Source of the DNA: Bradyrhizobium sp. CCGB01
GTDB taxonomy: Bacteria > Pseudomonadota > Alphaproteobacteria > Rhizobiales > Xanthobacteraceae
Assembly (NCBI RefSeq): GCF_024199795.1
Contig: NZ_JANADK010000001.1
Coordinates: forward strand, 186,001 to 250,000
DNA length: 64,000 bases
Direction of reading: 5' to 3'
In this document: in pieces, positions 56,766-64,000 of the stretch
Numbering within the stretch: the stretch's first letter is position 1
How the letters are laid out: every line of letters starts with the position of its first letter
The notes under the pieces: model-generated
Told to the model about the DNA's origin: nothing
What the model saw: only the letters and a program-made list of their open reading frames with translations
Database searches by the model: none
Made by a program: the position numbers and the translations under genes

Positions 56766-57260
56766 TCATCGCGCGTCCGGCCTTGAATTCGACGGCAGCG
56801 GCGGAGGCGGTTTGCGCGGGGGCGAGGGGTCGCGCCAGGCGCCGGCATTGCGGCCGGCGATCAGCCAGTAGACGATTCCGGCGACGATGCCCGCGCCGGT
56901 CATGATTTCCAGATGCCGCCGCACGATGCCTTCGAACTGCAACGTATCGGAGTGGAAGGGAACGAGGCCGAGATAGCAGGCGAGCCCGACGAGGCCGCCG
57001 CCAGCGGCGTAGGCAAGCGCGCTGCGGATATAGAGCGCCTCGGTGATCGCGACGATCACCGCCGCCGGCACCAGCGCAAAGCCCGAGACGAAGATGAAGC
57101 CGAAGCCGAGCAGGATGTCGATCGCGCCTTGATCGACCGGGCCCGCGCCAAGATCGGCGAATTCCGGAAACAGCAACGCGACGACGACGATCATGCCGCC
57201 GACGAAACAGGCGGCGAGGAAGCCGATGAAGATGACGACGAGGCGGCCGATCAGGGACAT
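56766..57260 (-). CDS. Hypothetical four-helix membrane protein
   Basis: A 164-residue protein with four membrane helices (VVIFIGFLAACFVGGMIVVV, LGFGFIFVSGFALVPAAVIV, SALAYAAGGGLVGLACYLGL, MTGAGIVAGIVYWLIAG) and a Pro/Arg-rich cytoplasmic tail. ATG 57260 follows a usable AGCGG-poor leader; the longer open frame upstream runs through a dispersed repeat and is not credible. Resembles common uncharacterised rhizobial membrane proteins; no function known. Confidence 0.8.
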   Translation of the reverse strand: MSLIGRLVVIFIGFLAACFVGGMIVVVALLFPEFADLGAGPVDQGAIDILLGFGFIFVSGFALVPAAVIVAITEALYIRSALAYAAGGGLVGLACYLGLVPFHSDTLQFEGIVRRHLEIMTGAGIVAGIVYWLIAGRNAGAWRDPSPPRKPPPPLPSNSRPDAR

Positions 57261-57278
57261 GCGGGGGAAGCCACCGTT

Positions 57279-57367
57279 GTCGTTATTGCGAGCGCAGCGA
57301 AGCAATCCAGAGATGCGTCCGCGGAGACAGTCTGGATTGCTTCGTCGCTGCGCTCCTCGCAATGACG
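57279..57367. repeat. Dispersed palindromic repeat, GAAGCAATCCAGA family
   Basis: CGTTATTGCGAGCGCAGCGA, AGCAATCCAGAGATG, GTCTGGATTGCTTCGTCGC, GCGCTCCTCGCAATGACG. The halves are inverted copies. A related copy is at 60381-60503. Confidence 0.85.
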
Positions 57368-57388
57368 AAAGAGCGCGAGCATGAAAGG

Positions 57389-58591
57389 CTAATCCGTCAT
57401 CGCCATGGCGCGCAGCGCCTGGCGTTCCCTGGCCGAGAGCTTTTCGGTCTCCGATTTGAGCTGGCCGCAGGCGGCGAGGATGTCGCGGCCGCGCGGGGTG
57501 CGGACCGGCGAGGAATAGCCCGCGTTGAAGATGTATTCGGAGAATTTTTCGATCTGGTCCCAGTCCGAGCATTCATAGGCCGTGCCGGGCCAGGGATTGA
57601 ACGGGATCAGATTGATCTTGGCGTGAATGCCCTTGAGCAGCTTCACCAGGAGTTTCGCATCGTCGAGCGAATCGTTGACGCCCTTGAGCATCACATATTC
57701 GAAGGTGATGCGGCGCGCGTTCGATGCGCCGGGATAGTCGCGGCAGGCCTGCAGCAGCTCCTTGATCGGATATTTGCGATTGAGCGGTACCAGCTCGTTG
57801 CGCAGCTCGTCGCGCACCGCATGCAGCGAGATCGCGAGCATGACGCCGATCTCCTCGCCCGCACGAACGATGTTCGGCACCACGCCCGAGGTCGACAGCG
57901 TGATGCGGCGGCGGGAGATGCCGATGCCTTCATTGTCGCCGACGATCAGCAGCGCATCGCGCACCGCGTCGAAATTGTAGAGCGGCTCGCCCATGCCCAT
58001 CATCACGATGTTGGTGACGCGGCGCGTGCCGTCCTCGCGATCGGCCCAATCGTTCAGGCGATCGCGCGCGACCATCACCTGTCCCACGATCTCGCCGGCG
58101 GTGAGGTTGCGCACCAGGCGCTGCGTGCCGGTGTGGCAGAAGGAGCAGTTCAGCGTGCAGCCGACCTGCGAGGAGACGCAGAGCGTGCCGCGATCGGTCT
58201 CGGGGATGTAGACGCACTCGACTTCATGCGCCCTTTCGGCGTTGTCGCCGCTCGGCAGGCGCAACAGCCATTTGCGGGTGCCGTCGTTGGAGATCTGCTC
58301 GGCCACGACTTCGGGCCGGTCGACGGTAAAATGCTGCGCGAGATCGGCGCGAATGCCCTTCGAGATCGAGGTCATGTCGTCGAAGCTTTGGGCGCCGCGG
58401 AAATAGAGCCAGTGCCAGAGCTGCTGCACGCGCATCTTGCGCTGGGCGGGCGCGACGCCGATCTCGCCGAGGCGGTCGGCAAGTTCAGTGCGCGACAGGC
58501 CGATCAGCGAGGGCTTTGCCGGCGGCACATAGGTTTCGAGCGGAGTCTTCTCCACCAGTGTTGCGTTGTGCGGCTCGGTCATCGGTTGCAT
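57389..58591 (-). CDS. rlmN: 23S rRNA/tRNA adenine-C2 methyltransferase RlmN
   Basis: Radical-SAM enzyme (400 aa) making m2A2503 in 23S rRNA and m2A37 in tRNA. The cluster motif is [25 protein letters not shown] and [20 protein letters not shown] are conserved, and the catalytic Cys lies in the C-terminal [13 protein letters not shown] 58591 gives the usual N-terminus; ATG 58582 or upstream 58636 are in frame, the latter inside a repeat. Confidence 0.95.
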   Translation of the reverse strand: MQPMTEPHNATLVEKTPLETYVPPAKPSLIGLSRTELADRLGEIGVAPAQRKMRVQQLWHWLYFRGAQSFDDMTSISKGIRADLAQHFTVDRPEVVAEQISNDGTRKWLLRLPSGDNAERAHEVECVYIPETDRGTLCVSSQVGCTLNCSFCHTGTQRLVRNLTAGEIVGQVMVARDRLNDWADREDGTRRVTNIVMMGMGEPLYNFDAVRDALLIVGDNEGIGISRRRITLSTSGVVPNIVRAGEEIGVMLAISLHAVRDELRNELVPLNRKYPIKELLQACRDYPGASNARRITFEYVMLKGVNDSLDDAKLLVKLLKGIHAKINLIPFNPWPGTAYECSDWDQIEKFSEYIFNAGYSSPVRTPRGRDILAACGQLKSETEKLSARERQALRAMAMTD

Positions 58592-58611
58592 TGAATGGAC
58601 CTGATTGTCTT

Positions 58612-58691
58612 GTCGTTCCGGGGCGATGCGCAGCATCGAACCCGGAACCTCGAGATTCCGGGTCTGGTCCTTCGGACCATCCCGGAATGAC
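58612..58691. repeat. Dispersed palindromic repeat, CATTCCGGG family
   Basis: GTCGTTCCGGGGCGATGCGC, GCATCGAACCCGGAACCTCG, GATTCCGGGTCTGGTCCTTC, GGACCATCCCGGAATGAC. Same orientation as 43707-43786. It lies just upstream of rlmN. Confidence 0.85.
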
Positions 58692-58761
58692 GGAAAAACT
58701 TGGAACCGTCTCTATATAGCAACCGGAACAGCCGATTGCGACCGTGATACCGCCCGCAGCC

Positions 58762-59409
58762 TTAACGCCTGCAATCCTGCGAAATCCGGTCTAGCGCCTG
58801 GGCGAGGCCTTTCAGCGAGAAGGTATCGGTCGTTTCGGTTCCCTTGGCCGAGACGCCCTTGACCACGAGATCGGCGGATTTGCGCATGGCTTCCACCATC
58901 CGCTCCTCCTCGGCCGCGTTCTTGATCCAGAGCCCGTCGCCCTGCGTGTACATCGCGAAGGCGGCGCCGCCGACCTCGACCGAGGATTCCGAGCCCGGCT
59001 TCAGCGCGTAGCCGATCATGACCGAGACTTCGTTGTTCACCTTTTCCGCCGGCCGGGTCGAGACGAAGGCATAGGCGGGATCGCGCGGACGGTTCGGCGG
59101 GTTGGTCTTCGACGACGACGGCTTGGCCAGCGCGAAGCAGACCTTCTTGCCGTTGGGCGTGGCCGAATAGGCGCCCCAGGTGCCGAACTGGCCGATCAGG
59201 GTGGGCTCGGCGCCGCCCGCAACCGCGGCGGCCGGAGCCGCCGGCTTGCTCTCGGGCTTTGCTGCCGTCTTGGCAGTCGGACTGGCAGCCGGTGCAGCCG
59301 CCTTCGGTGCGGCCTTGGGCGCAGGTTGCGCCGTCTGCGCCCGCGCGGAATCGGTGATTCCCACGGCCATCACGCCAGTCATCAAGGCTAAAATCAGCAC
59401 CCGCCACAT
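58762..59409 (-). CDS. Exported IalB family protein
   Basis: A 215-residue exported protein: signal peptide ending SARAQ (about 25), Ala/Pro/Lys-rich linker (26-65), then an invasion-associated-locus-B-like domain (IGQFGTWGAYSATPNGKKVC; PAYAFVSTRPAEKVNNEVSV; Cys pair with the C-terminal DCRR). IalB of Bartonella aids erythrocyte entry, but homologues are common in non-pathogenic rhizobia with unknown role. Confidence 0.87.
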   Translation of the reverse strand: MWRVLILALMTGVMAVGITDSARAQTAQPAPKAAPKAAAPAASPTAKTAAKPESKPAAPAAAVAGGAEPTLIGQFGTWGAYSATPNGKKVCFALAKPSSSKTNPPNRPRDPAYAFVSTRPAEKVNNEVSVMIGYALKPGSESSVEVGGAAFAMYTQGDGLWIKNAAEEERMVEAMRKSADLVVKGVSAKGTETTDTFSLKGLAQALDRISQDCRR

Positions 59410-59515
59410 GCTGGAGTGGTTCCCTCAATATTGTGACTGGAAGATGGCCCGGCCGCGCGTTGTCCCCGCAGCAGGGATAGCGGGGAAAGTCCAATTTGGG
59501 AAGGCAGTTAGCGGG

Positions 59516-60355
59516 TCAGCCCCTGGATCGCGCCGCGCGCTGCTCGGCCCATTGTGCGTCGGTCCAGCCGAGCAAATCCTCGGCGCCGGAACTGCGCAAA
59601 TGCGCGCCACCGTCGATCACGACCATCTCGCCATTGATGTAACCGGCACGGTCCGAGACCAGGAAGCTGGCGAGGTCGGTAAGTTCGCTGTGCTCGCCGG
59701 TGCGGCCCATCGGGTTCCGCGCGGTCCAGCCTTCGTCGCGGCCCTCGGGACGGAGCTGGCCCGAAGCGCCCGCGGTCGGGAACGGCCCCGGCGCGATCGC
59801 GATGGTGCGGATGCCCTTCGGGCCCCACTCGACCGCGAGGCTCCTGGTCATCGCCAGCACCGCCGACTTGGCCATCGCCGAGGGAACGGTGAAGGCGCGG
59901 CCGGTGATGGTCGAGGTCGAGAGGATCGAGAGCACGACGCCATGATGCTTGCCGTCGATCCAGCGCTTGCCGGCGGCGAGCGTGCAATACATCGCGCCAT
60001 GCAGCGTCGGCGCGAGGATCGCGTCCGCGGCGCGAAACGACAGATGCTCGCTCTGCGCGATGAAGGTCGCGGCGGCATTGTTGACGAGGATGTCGAGCGG
60101 CGCCTCGCGCCAGATCGCATCCATCATGCTCTCGACGGCTGCGCCGTCGCGAATATCGCAGGCCATCGTCGTGACCTTGCCGCTGGTCTGCGCGCGCATC
60201 TCGCTCGCTGTTGCCTCCAGCCGGTCGAGCTTGCGGCCGCAGATGATGAGCTCGGCGCCGAGCGCGAGGAAGCGAAGCCCCATCGCGGCGCCGAGGCCAG
60301 ATCCGCCGCCGGTGACGAGGATGCGCTTGTCCTTGAGCAGTCCCGTTTCAAACAT
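59516..60355 (-). CDS. SDR oxidoreductase of 2,4-dienoyl-CoA reductase type
   Basis: A 279-residue short-chain dehydrogenase. VTGGGSGLGAAMGLRFLALG binds the nucleotide; NNAAATFIAQSEHLS matches the 2,4-dienoyl-CoA reductase branch. The usual catalytic YxxxK is replaced by SAMAK (Ser then Lys), as known in that branch. A role in unsaturated fatty acid degradation is inferred. Divergent from the quinone oxidoreductase gene across a repeat. Confidence 0.85.
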   Translation of the reverse strand: MFETGLLKDKRILVTGGGSGLGAAMGLRFLALGAELIICGRKLDRLEATASEMRAQTSGKVTTMACDIRDGAAVESMMDAIWREAPLDILVNNAAATFIAQSEHLSFRAADAILAPTLHGAMYCTLAAGKRWIDGKHHGVVLSILSTSTITGRAFTVPSAMAKSAVLAMTRSLAVEWGPKGIRTIAIAPGPFPTAGASGQLRPEGRDEGWTARNPMGRTGEHSELTDLASFLVSDRAGYINGEMVVIDGGAHLRSSGAEDLLGWTDAQWAEQRAARSRG

Positions 60356-60380
60356 CGTTTGAATCCTTTTTTCTTGTTAT

Positions 60381-60503
60381 CGTCGTTGCGAGCCACCAGG
60401 TCCGCGCAAAGCGCGGCCCGATGACAGGCTCCGCGAAGCAATCCAGACTATTTCCGCAGCACGGACTCTGGATTGCTTCGCTGCGCTCGCGATGGCGTGA
60501 CGA
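60381..60503. repeat. Dispersed palindromic repeat, GAAGCAATCCAGA family
   Basis: CGTCGTTGCGAGCCACCAGG, AAAGCGCGGCCCGATGAC, GCGAAGCAATCCAGACT, GACTCTGGATTGCTTCGC, GCTCGCGATGGCGTGACG. Larger than the copy at 57279 through an extra left-hand block. Confidence 0.82.
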
Positions 60504-60610
60504 TAGGCCTGTGCATTGCTTTGGGCAAAGAAACCGGATTGTCGCCCGTGCCTAAATCCGGCAGAAACGGGCCAACTATAATTCCACCCCGAAACGCTCC
60601 AGGTGCCGCC

Positions 60611-61585
60611 ATGAAAGCCATCCTCTGCTCGCAATATTGCCAGCCCGACGATCTCGTGCTTGCCGACGTGCCGGATCCGGTGGCAGGTCCCGGCGAGGCC
60701 GTGATCGCGATCAAGGCGGCGGCACTGAACTTCTTCGACATCCTGATGATCCAGGGCAAGTACCAGATCAAGCCGCCGTTCCCGTTCTCGCCGGCCGCGG
60801 AAGTCGCAGGCGTGATCGAGAGCATCGGCCCCGGCGTGACCGATCTGAAGGTCGGCGATCGCGTCGTTGCGTCCTGCGGCCACAACGGCGCGCGCGAGAA
60901 GATCGCGCTGCCGGCGGCATCGATCGTGAAGATCCCCGACAATCTCGACTATGACCGCGCGGCCGGCATTATCATCATCTACGGCACCGCGCTGCATGCG
61001 CTGGAAGATCGCGCCAGCCCGAAGCCGGGCGAGACGCTCGCGGTGCTGGGCGCCGCCGGCGGCACGGGCCTTGCTGCCTGCGAGCTCGGCAAGCTGATGG
61101 GCCTGAAGGTGATCGCCTGCGCTTCGTCGGACGAGAAGCTCGAATTCGCGAAGGCGCATGGCGCCGAGCTGACGCTGAACTACGCCAAGGAAGATTTGAA
61201 GGAAGGCTTGCGCAAGCTCACCGGCGGCAAGGGCGTCGACATCATCTTCGATCCGGTTGGTGGTGCGTATGCCGAGCAGGCGCTGCGCTCGATCGCCTGG
61301 GAGGGCCGCTTCCTCGTCATCGGTTTTGCCGCCGGCGATATTCCGAAGATGCCGCTGAACCTCGCGCTGCTGAAGGGCTGCGACATTCGCGGCGTGTTCT
61401 GGGGCGCATGGACCCGGCAGAATCCGGAGAAGAACCGCGCCAATCTCGAGAAGCTCGTGAAGTGGACCGCGGAAGGAAAGATTTCCTCGCATGTCGACCG
61501 CACCTTCCCGCTGGCGCAAACCGCCGACGCCCTGAAGGTGCTCGCGGGACGCCAGGCCATGGGCAAGGTGATCTTGCACCCGTGA
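60611..61585 (+). CDS. NADPH:quinone oxidoreductase family protein
   Basis: A 324-residue MDR-superfamily enzyme without structural zinc (no cysteine cluster). KAAALNFFDILMIQGKYQ and FSPAAEVAGVIESIGPGV form the catalytic domain; VLGAAGGTGLAACELGKLMG binds NADPH; GVDIIFDPVGG follows. It probably reduces quinones or enoyl substrates. ATG 60611 was chosen for the standard MKAILC start; the frame runs upstream through a repeat. Confidence 0.9.
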   Translation: MKAILCSQYCQPDDLVLADVPDPVAGPGEAVIAIKAAALNFFDILMIQGKYQIKPPFPFSPAAEVAGVIESIGPGVTDLKVGDRVVASCGHNGAREKIALPAASIVKIPDNLDYDRAAGIIIIYGTALHALEDRASPKPGETLAVLGAAGGTGLAACELGKLMGLKVIACASSDEKLEFAKAHGAELTLNYAKEDLKEGLRKLTGGKGVDIIFDPVGGAYAEQALRSIAWEGRFLVIGFAAGDIPKMPLNLALLKGCDIRGVFWGAWTRQNPEKNRANLEKLVKWTAEGKISSHVDRTFPLAQTADALKVLAGRQAMGKVILHP

Positions 61586-62041
61586 TGTGAGCGCGTAGCG
61601 ACCTCGTCGAGGCGCTGCGCAGCACGCGCTCGACCGTCGTCGTCCGGCTTGCCGTCTTCGCTGAAGCTACGCCGGCCCCATACAAGGCCCAGCGAAGCCG
61701 TGGCGGAACCGGGACCGGGCGACCCGGTATTTCCGGAGATGACAGTGACTTGACCGAGAAGCCGCGGCGTCCTGGACGGCGGGGAATGTGGAGGCAGCAC
61801 GGGCGGGCGCGGCGACGTCCGGTAGAGCCTTCCTCAACCATCACCGCTGAAATTGCGGTGCATTCCCCGACCTCGCCTCAATCAAACCCAACTATTTCCA
61901 GATTCGCGCAAACCGTCGTCGTTTTTTGGGCTGATTCACGCGGCGTTTTACCGGTTCCATTTACGGGACAGTTCTGGACAAAAGCAAGAAGACTGAAGCC
62001 GGAAATGCCCCTGCGTTGCGTTAGTTAAGGGGAGGATCACC
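61586..62041. other. Gene-free interval
   Basis: 456 bases, no credible ORF. The left third looks like a decayed dispersed repeat (CGTCGTCCGGCTTGCCG to GGAGATGACAG). CACCGC/GCGGTG (61842-61847/61855-61860) is a short hairpin. The AT-richer right part is probably the promoter of the gene at 62042, though no clear boxes were seen. Confidence 0.5.
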
Positions 62042-62890
62042 ATGGAAACGACGGCGTACCGCCAGTCGAAGGAGTCGACAGCCCTCGACGCCAATCGAGC
62101 CGCATTACATCCGCCGACCGCGTCCTTTATCCGCGCGCGCGCCGCGCGGGCCGATCTTTCGCAGGACGATCCAATTCCGCTCTTCTTGTCCGATCCGCTC
62201 GGTGCGCCGGACCCAAGCGAATATGAGCCGGTAGAGGTGCGCTCCAGAATCGTCCCGCGCGTTCTCGCGGCCGTTCTGACGGCATCCACCGTGGCGGTTG
62301 TGGTCACACTGTTTCAGTCCGACCTTCGCGGCCTCTTCGCCGCCAATGCCGGTCGCTGGATGGTCGTCGCGTCGGACCAGGCCATGGCGTCGGTCAACGC
62401 GGCGGCCATGCCGCAGACCTCGCTCAAGGATCCGGCCGGCGTGACAAGCACGAAGCTGGCGAGCGCCGACACGCAGGGCCTCCCTGCGCCGTCAACGCCG
62501 AGCCGCGAGGCGATCGCGACCGCCTATCAGACCGCGCTGCAAGCCCAAACGCCGGTGGCCCTGCCCGCACCCGTCGCGGCGCCGCCTGCACCCCCTCCGC
62601 CCGCCAAGGCGCTCGACGCCGATACGCTGGCCGGGCTGATGACGCGCGCGAAGAACCTGTTGAAGGTCGGCGATATTGTTGCGGCCCGCTTGCTGCTCGA
62701 ACGCGCGGCCAATGCACAGGATGCGACAGCGGCATTTCTGCTGGCGCAGACCCATGACCCGGCCGTGCTGGGCACCAGCGACGCGCGGAGCGTCGCTGGC
62801 GACGCGACCGTCGCGCGCGACTGGTACCAGAAGGCCGCGGCACTCGGATCGGCGGAGGCGCGGCAACGCCTCACCCAGCTTCAGAACTAA
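62042..62890 (+). CDS. Membrane-anchored hypothetical protein with Sel1-like end
   Basis: A 282-residue protein: disordered cytoplasmic N-terminus (1-70), one membrane helix (IVPRVLAAVLTASTVAVVVT, about 70-90), Ala/Pro-rich linker, and a C-terminal helical region (LLKVGDIVAARLLLERAANA; DATVARDWYQKAAALGSAEA) like one Sel1/TPR repeat. AAGGGGAGG precedes the ATG. It ends 18 bases before the TAXI receptor gene, so they are probably an operon. Function unknown. Confidence 0.82.
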   Translation: METTAYRQSKESTALDANRAALHPPTASFIRARAARADLSQDDPIPLFLSDPLGAPDPSEYEPVEVRSRIVPRVLAAVLTASTVAVVVTLFQSDLRGLFAANAGRWMVVASDQAMASVNAAAMPQTSLKDPAGVTSTKLASADTQGLPAPSTPSREAIATAYQTALQAQTPVALPAPVAAPPAPPPPAKALDADTLAGLMTRAKNLLKVGDIVAARLLLERAANAQDATAAFLLAQTHDPAVLGTSDARSVAGDATVARDWYQKAAALGSAEARQRLTQLQN

Positions 62891-62908
62891 AACTTTTCAG
62901 AGGATATC

Positions 62909-64000
62909 ATGCGTAACGCTTTGGGAATGGCGCTTGCCGCCATCATGACGATTTGTGCCTTCGCGGCACGCGCGGAGCAGACCGAATACGATCCAGCCAA
63001 GGTCTCGGACAGCCTGAAGGCCATCTTCCAGTTCGGCTCGACCTCGACCAAGCAGTCGCTGAACGCGAACACCGTCACGCTGATCACCGGCACGATCGGC
63101 GGCACCTATGTGCAATTCGGCGCCGACCTCGCCTCCGTGCTCGACGACGGCAACAAGATCCGCGTGCTGCCGATCGTCGGCCGCGGCTCGGTGCAGAGCG
63201 TCGCCGACATCCTGTTCCTCCAAGGTGTCGATCTCGGCGTCGTGCGGGCGGATACGCTCGACTATCTCGAGCGCAAGGGTTTTGCCAAGGACATCAAGAA
63301 GCAGTTCACCTATGTGACCAAGCTCTATAACGAGGAGATGCAGGTGATCGCGCCGAAATCGGTCGCGACGCTCAAGGACCTCGAAGGCAAGACTGTCAGC
63401 GTGGACCTGCCGAACGGCGGCACCTTCGTCACCGCGCTCACCGTGTTCGAGCGGCTCGGGATCAAGGCGAAATTCGTCTATGTCGAGCAGCGCATCGCGA
63501 TGGAGAAGCTGAAGGCCGGCCAGATCGACGCCGTCATCGTGGTCGGAGGCAAGCCGTACAAATCGGTTTCGACCTTCGCCAACGACGGGCGCTTCCATCT
63601 TGCGGGCGTCGACTATGAAAAGCCGCTCCAGAGCGACTATCTGCCGGCGTCGCTGACCGCCAAGGACTATCCGAACCTGATCAAGGAAGGCGAGAGCGTG
63701 GACACGATCGCGGTGCCCGCGGTGCTTGCAGCCTATAATTGGGCACCGAACACCGAGCGCTATCGCAAGATCGCGCTGTTCGTGGACGCGTTCTTCACGA
63801 AATTCCCCGCGCTGCAGAACCCGCCCTTCCATCCCAAGTGGAAGGAGGTCTCGCTTTCGGCCCCGCTGTCCGGCTGGAACAGATTGCCGGTCGCACAGCA
63901 ATGGCTCGACAAGCATGGCATCGAGCCGGTGACGCGACAGCGCTTCGAGGCGTTCTTGAAGCAGAGCCCGACGGCCGCAAAGGTGTCCGACGCGGACAAG
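62909..64000 (+). CDS. TAXI family TRAP transporter solute receptor (partial)
   Basis: Exported substrate-binding protein, 364 codons visible and still open at the window edge. Signal peptide MRNALGMALAAIMTICAFAA ends near ARAEQ. TLITGTIGGTYVQFGADLAS is the TAXI hallmark, followed by VLPIVGRGSVQSVADILFLQ, DLEGKTVSVDLPNGGT and LKAGQIDAVIVVGGKP. AGAGGA lies upstream of the ATG. The matching membrane subunits are not in view. Confidence 0.9.
   Translation, partial: MRNALGMALAAIMTICAFAARAEQTEYDPAKVSDSLKAIFQFGSTSTKQSLNANTVTLITGTIGGTYVQFGADLASVLDDGNKIRVLPIVGRGSVQSVADILFLQGVDLGVVRADTLDYLERKGFAKDIKKQFTYVTKLYNEEMQVIAPKSVATLKDLEGKTVSVDLPNGGTFVTALTVFERLGIKAKFVYVEQRIAMEKLKAGQIDAVIVVGGKPYKSVSTFANDGRFHLAGVDYEKPLQSDYLPASLTAKDYPNLIKEGESVDTIAVPAVLAAYNWAPNTERYRKIALFVDAFFTKFPALQNPPFHPKWKEVSLSAPLSGWNRLPVAQQWLDKHGIEPVTRQRFEAFLKQSPTAAKVSDADK

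Noticed and set aside
56766..57572. A 268-codon reading of the small membrane protein gene starting at 57572
   Set aside because: The first 104 codons run through rlmN on the same strand in another frame and a dispersed repeat; the membrane protein clearly begins at 57260.
61600..61745. Complete member of the CCCGCGAAAGCGGG repeat family
   Set aside because: Only scattered similarity to the family ends (GATGACAG, GACCGGGCGACCCGG) is visible; too degraded to list as a copy.

Overview
The window is chromosomal DNA of a high-GC alphaproteobacterium, most probably Bradyrhizobium or a close relative in the Nitrobacteraceae. This rests on the ccmC-ccmD-ccmG, yciB-ftsY and ffh-rpsP-rimM-trmD-rplS-leuC gene orders, a rhizobial-type malonyl-CoA synthetase, three sites matching the rhizobial general-stress (EcfG) promoter GGAAC-N16/17-CGTT, and dense short palindromic intergenic repeats of the kind common in this group. 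No rRNA, tRNA, CRISPR array, prophage or complete insertion sequence was seen.

Layout. 0-1.3 kb: end of a cytochrome c maturation operon (ccmC, ccmD, ccmG). 1.4-4.5 kb: a two-gene operon of an unrecognised 455-residue protein and a long DyP-type haem peroxidase. 4.6-7.1 kb: yciB-ftsY, divergent from an RluA-type pseudouridine synthase, with two long related hairpins between them. 7.3-13.5 kb: DUF2336 protein, mtaB-dapF, two exported proteins (GyrI-like and SIMPL), a metallo-beta-lactamase-fold hydrolase. 13.5-19.6 kb: the SRP/ribosome operon, then leuC. 19.6-26.7 kb: small exported proteins, a mini-metalloprotease, leuD, a glycosyltransferase and DUF proteins. 26.8-33.2 kb: CoA ester lyase, carbonic anhydrase, asd, hexapeptide acyltransferase, leuB. 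33.3-40.5 kb: MFS transporter, a molybdopterin oxidoreductase with its cytochrome b, fasciclin protein, SDR, matB, TauE/SafE exporter. 41-44.6 kb: sdhCDAB. 44.8-50.4 kb: hybrid histidine kinase, SbmA/YddA-like ABC transporter, FkbM methyltransferase, VOC protein. 50.5-54.4 kb: proline-rich small protein, large Pro/Ala-rich OmpA protein, homocysteine methyltransferase flanked by two copies of the OmpA gene tail. 54.4-64 kb: argG, PAP2 phosphatase, rlmN, IalB-like protein, two oxidoreductases, and a TAXI-type TRAP solute receptor running off the end.

Most genes are housekeeping: leucine (leuC, leuD, leuB, scattered), lysine/threonine (dapF, asd), arginine (argG), the TCA cycle (sdh), both protein halves of the SRP pathway (ffh, ftsY), and RNA modification (trmD, mtaB, rlmN, RluA). 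The less ordinary content is the DyP operon with its unknown partner, the paired hairpins in front of ftsY, candidate stress-promoter genes of unknown function, and a dense set of at least seven palindromic repeat families, some of which supply the stop codons of neighbouring genes.
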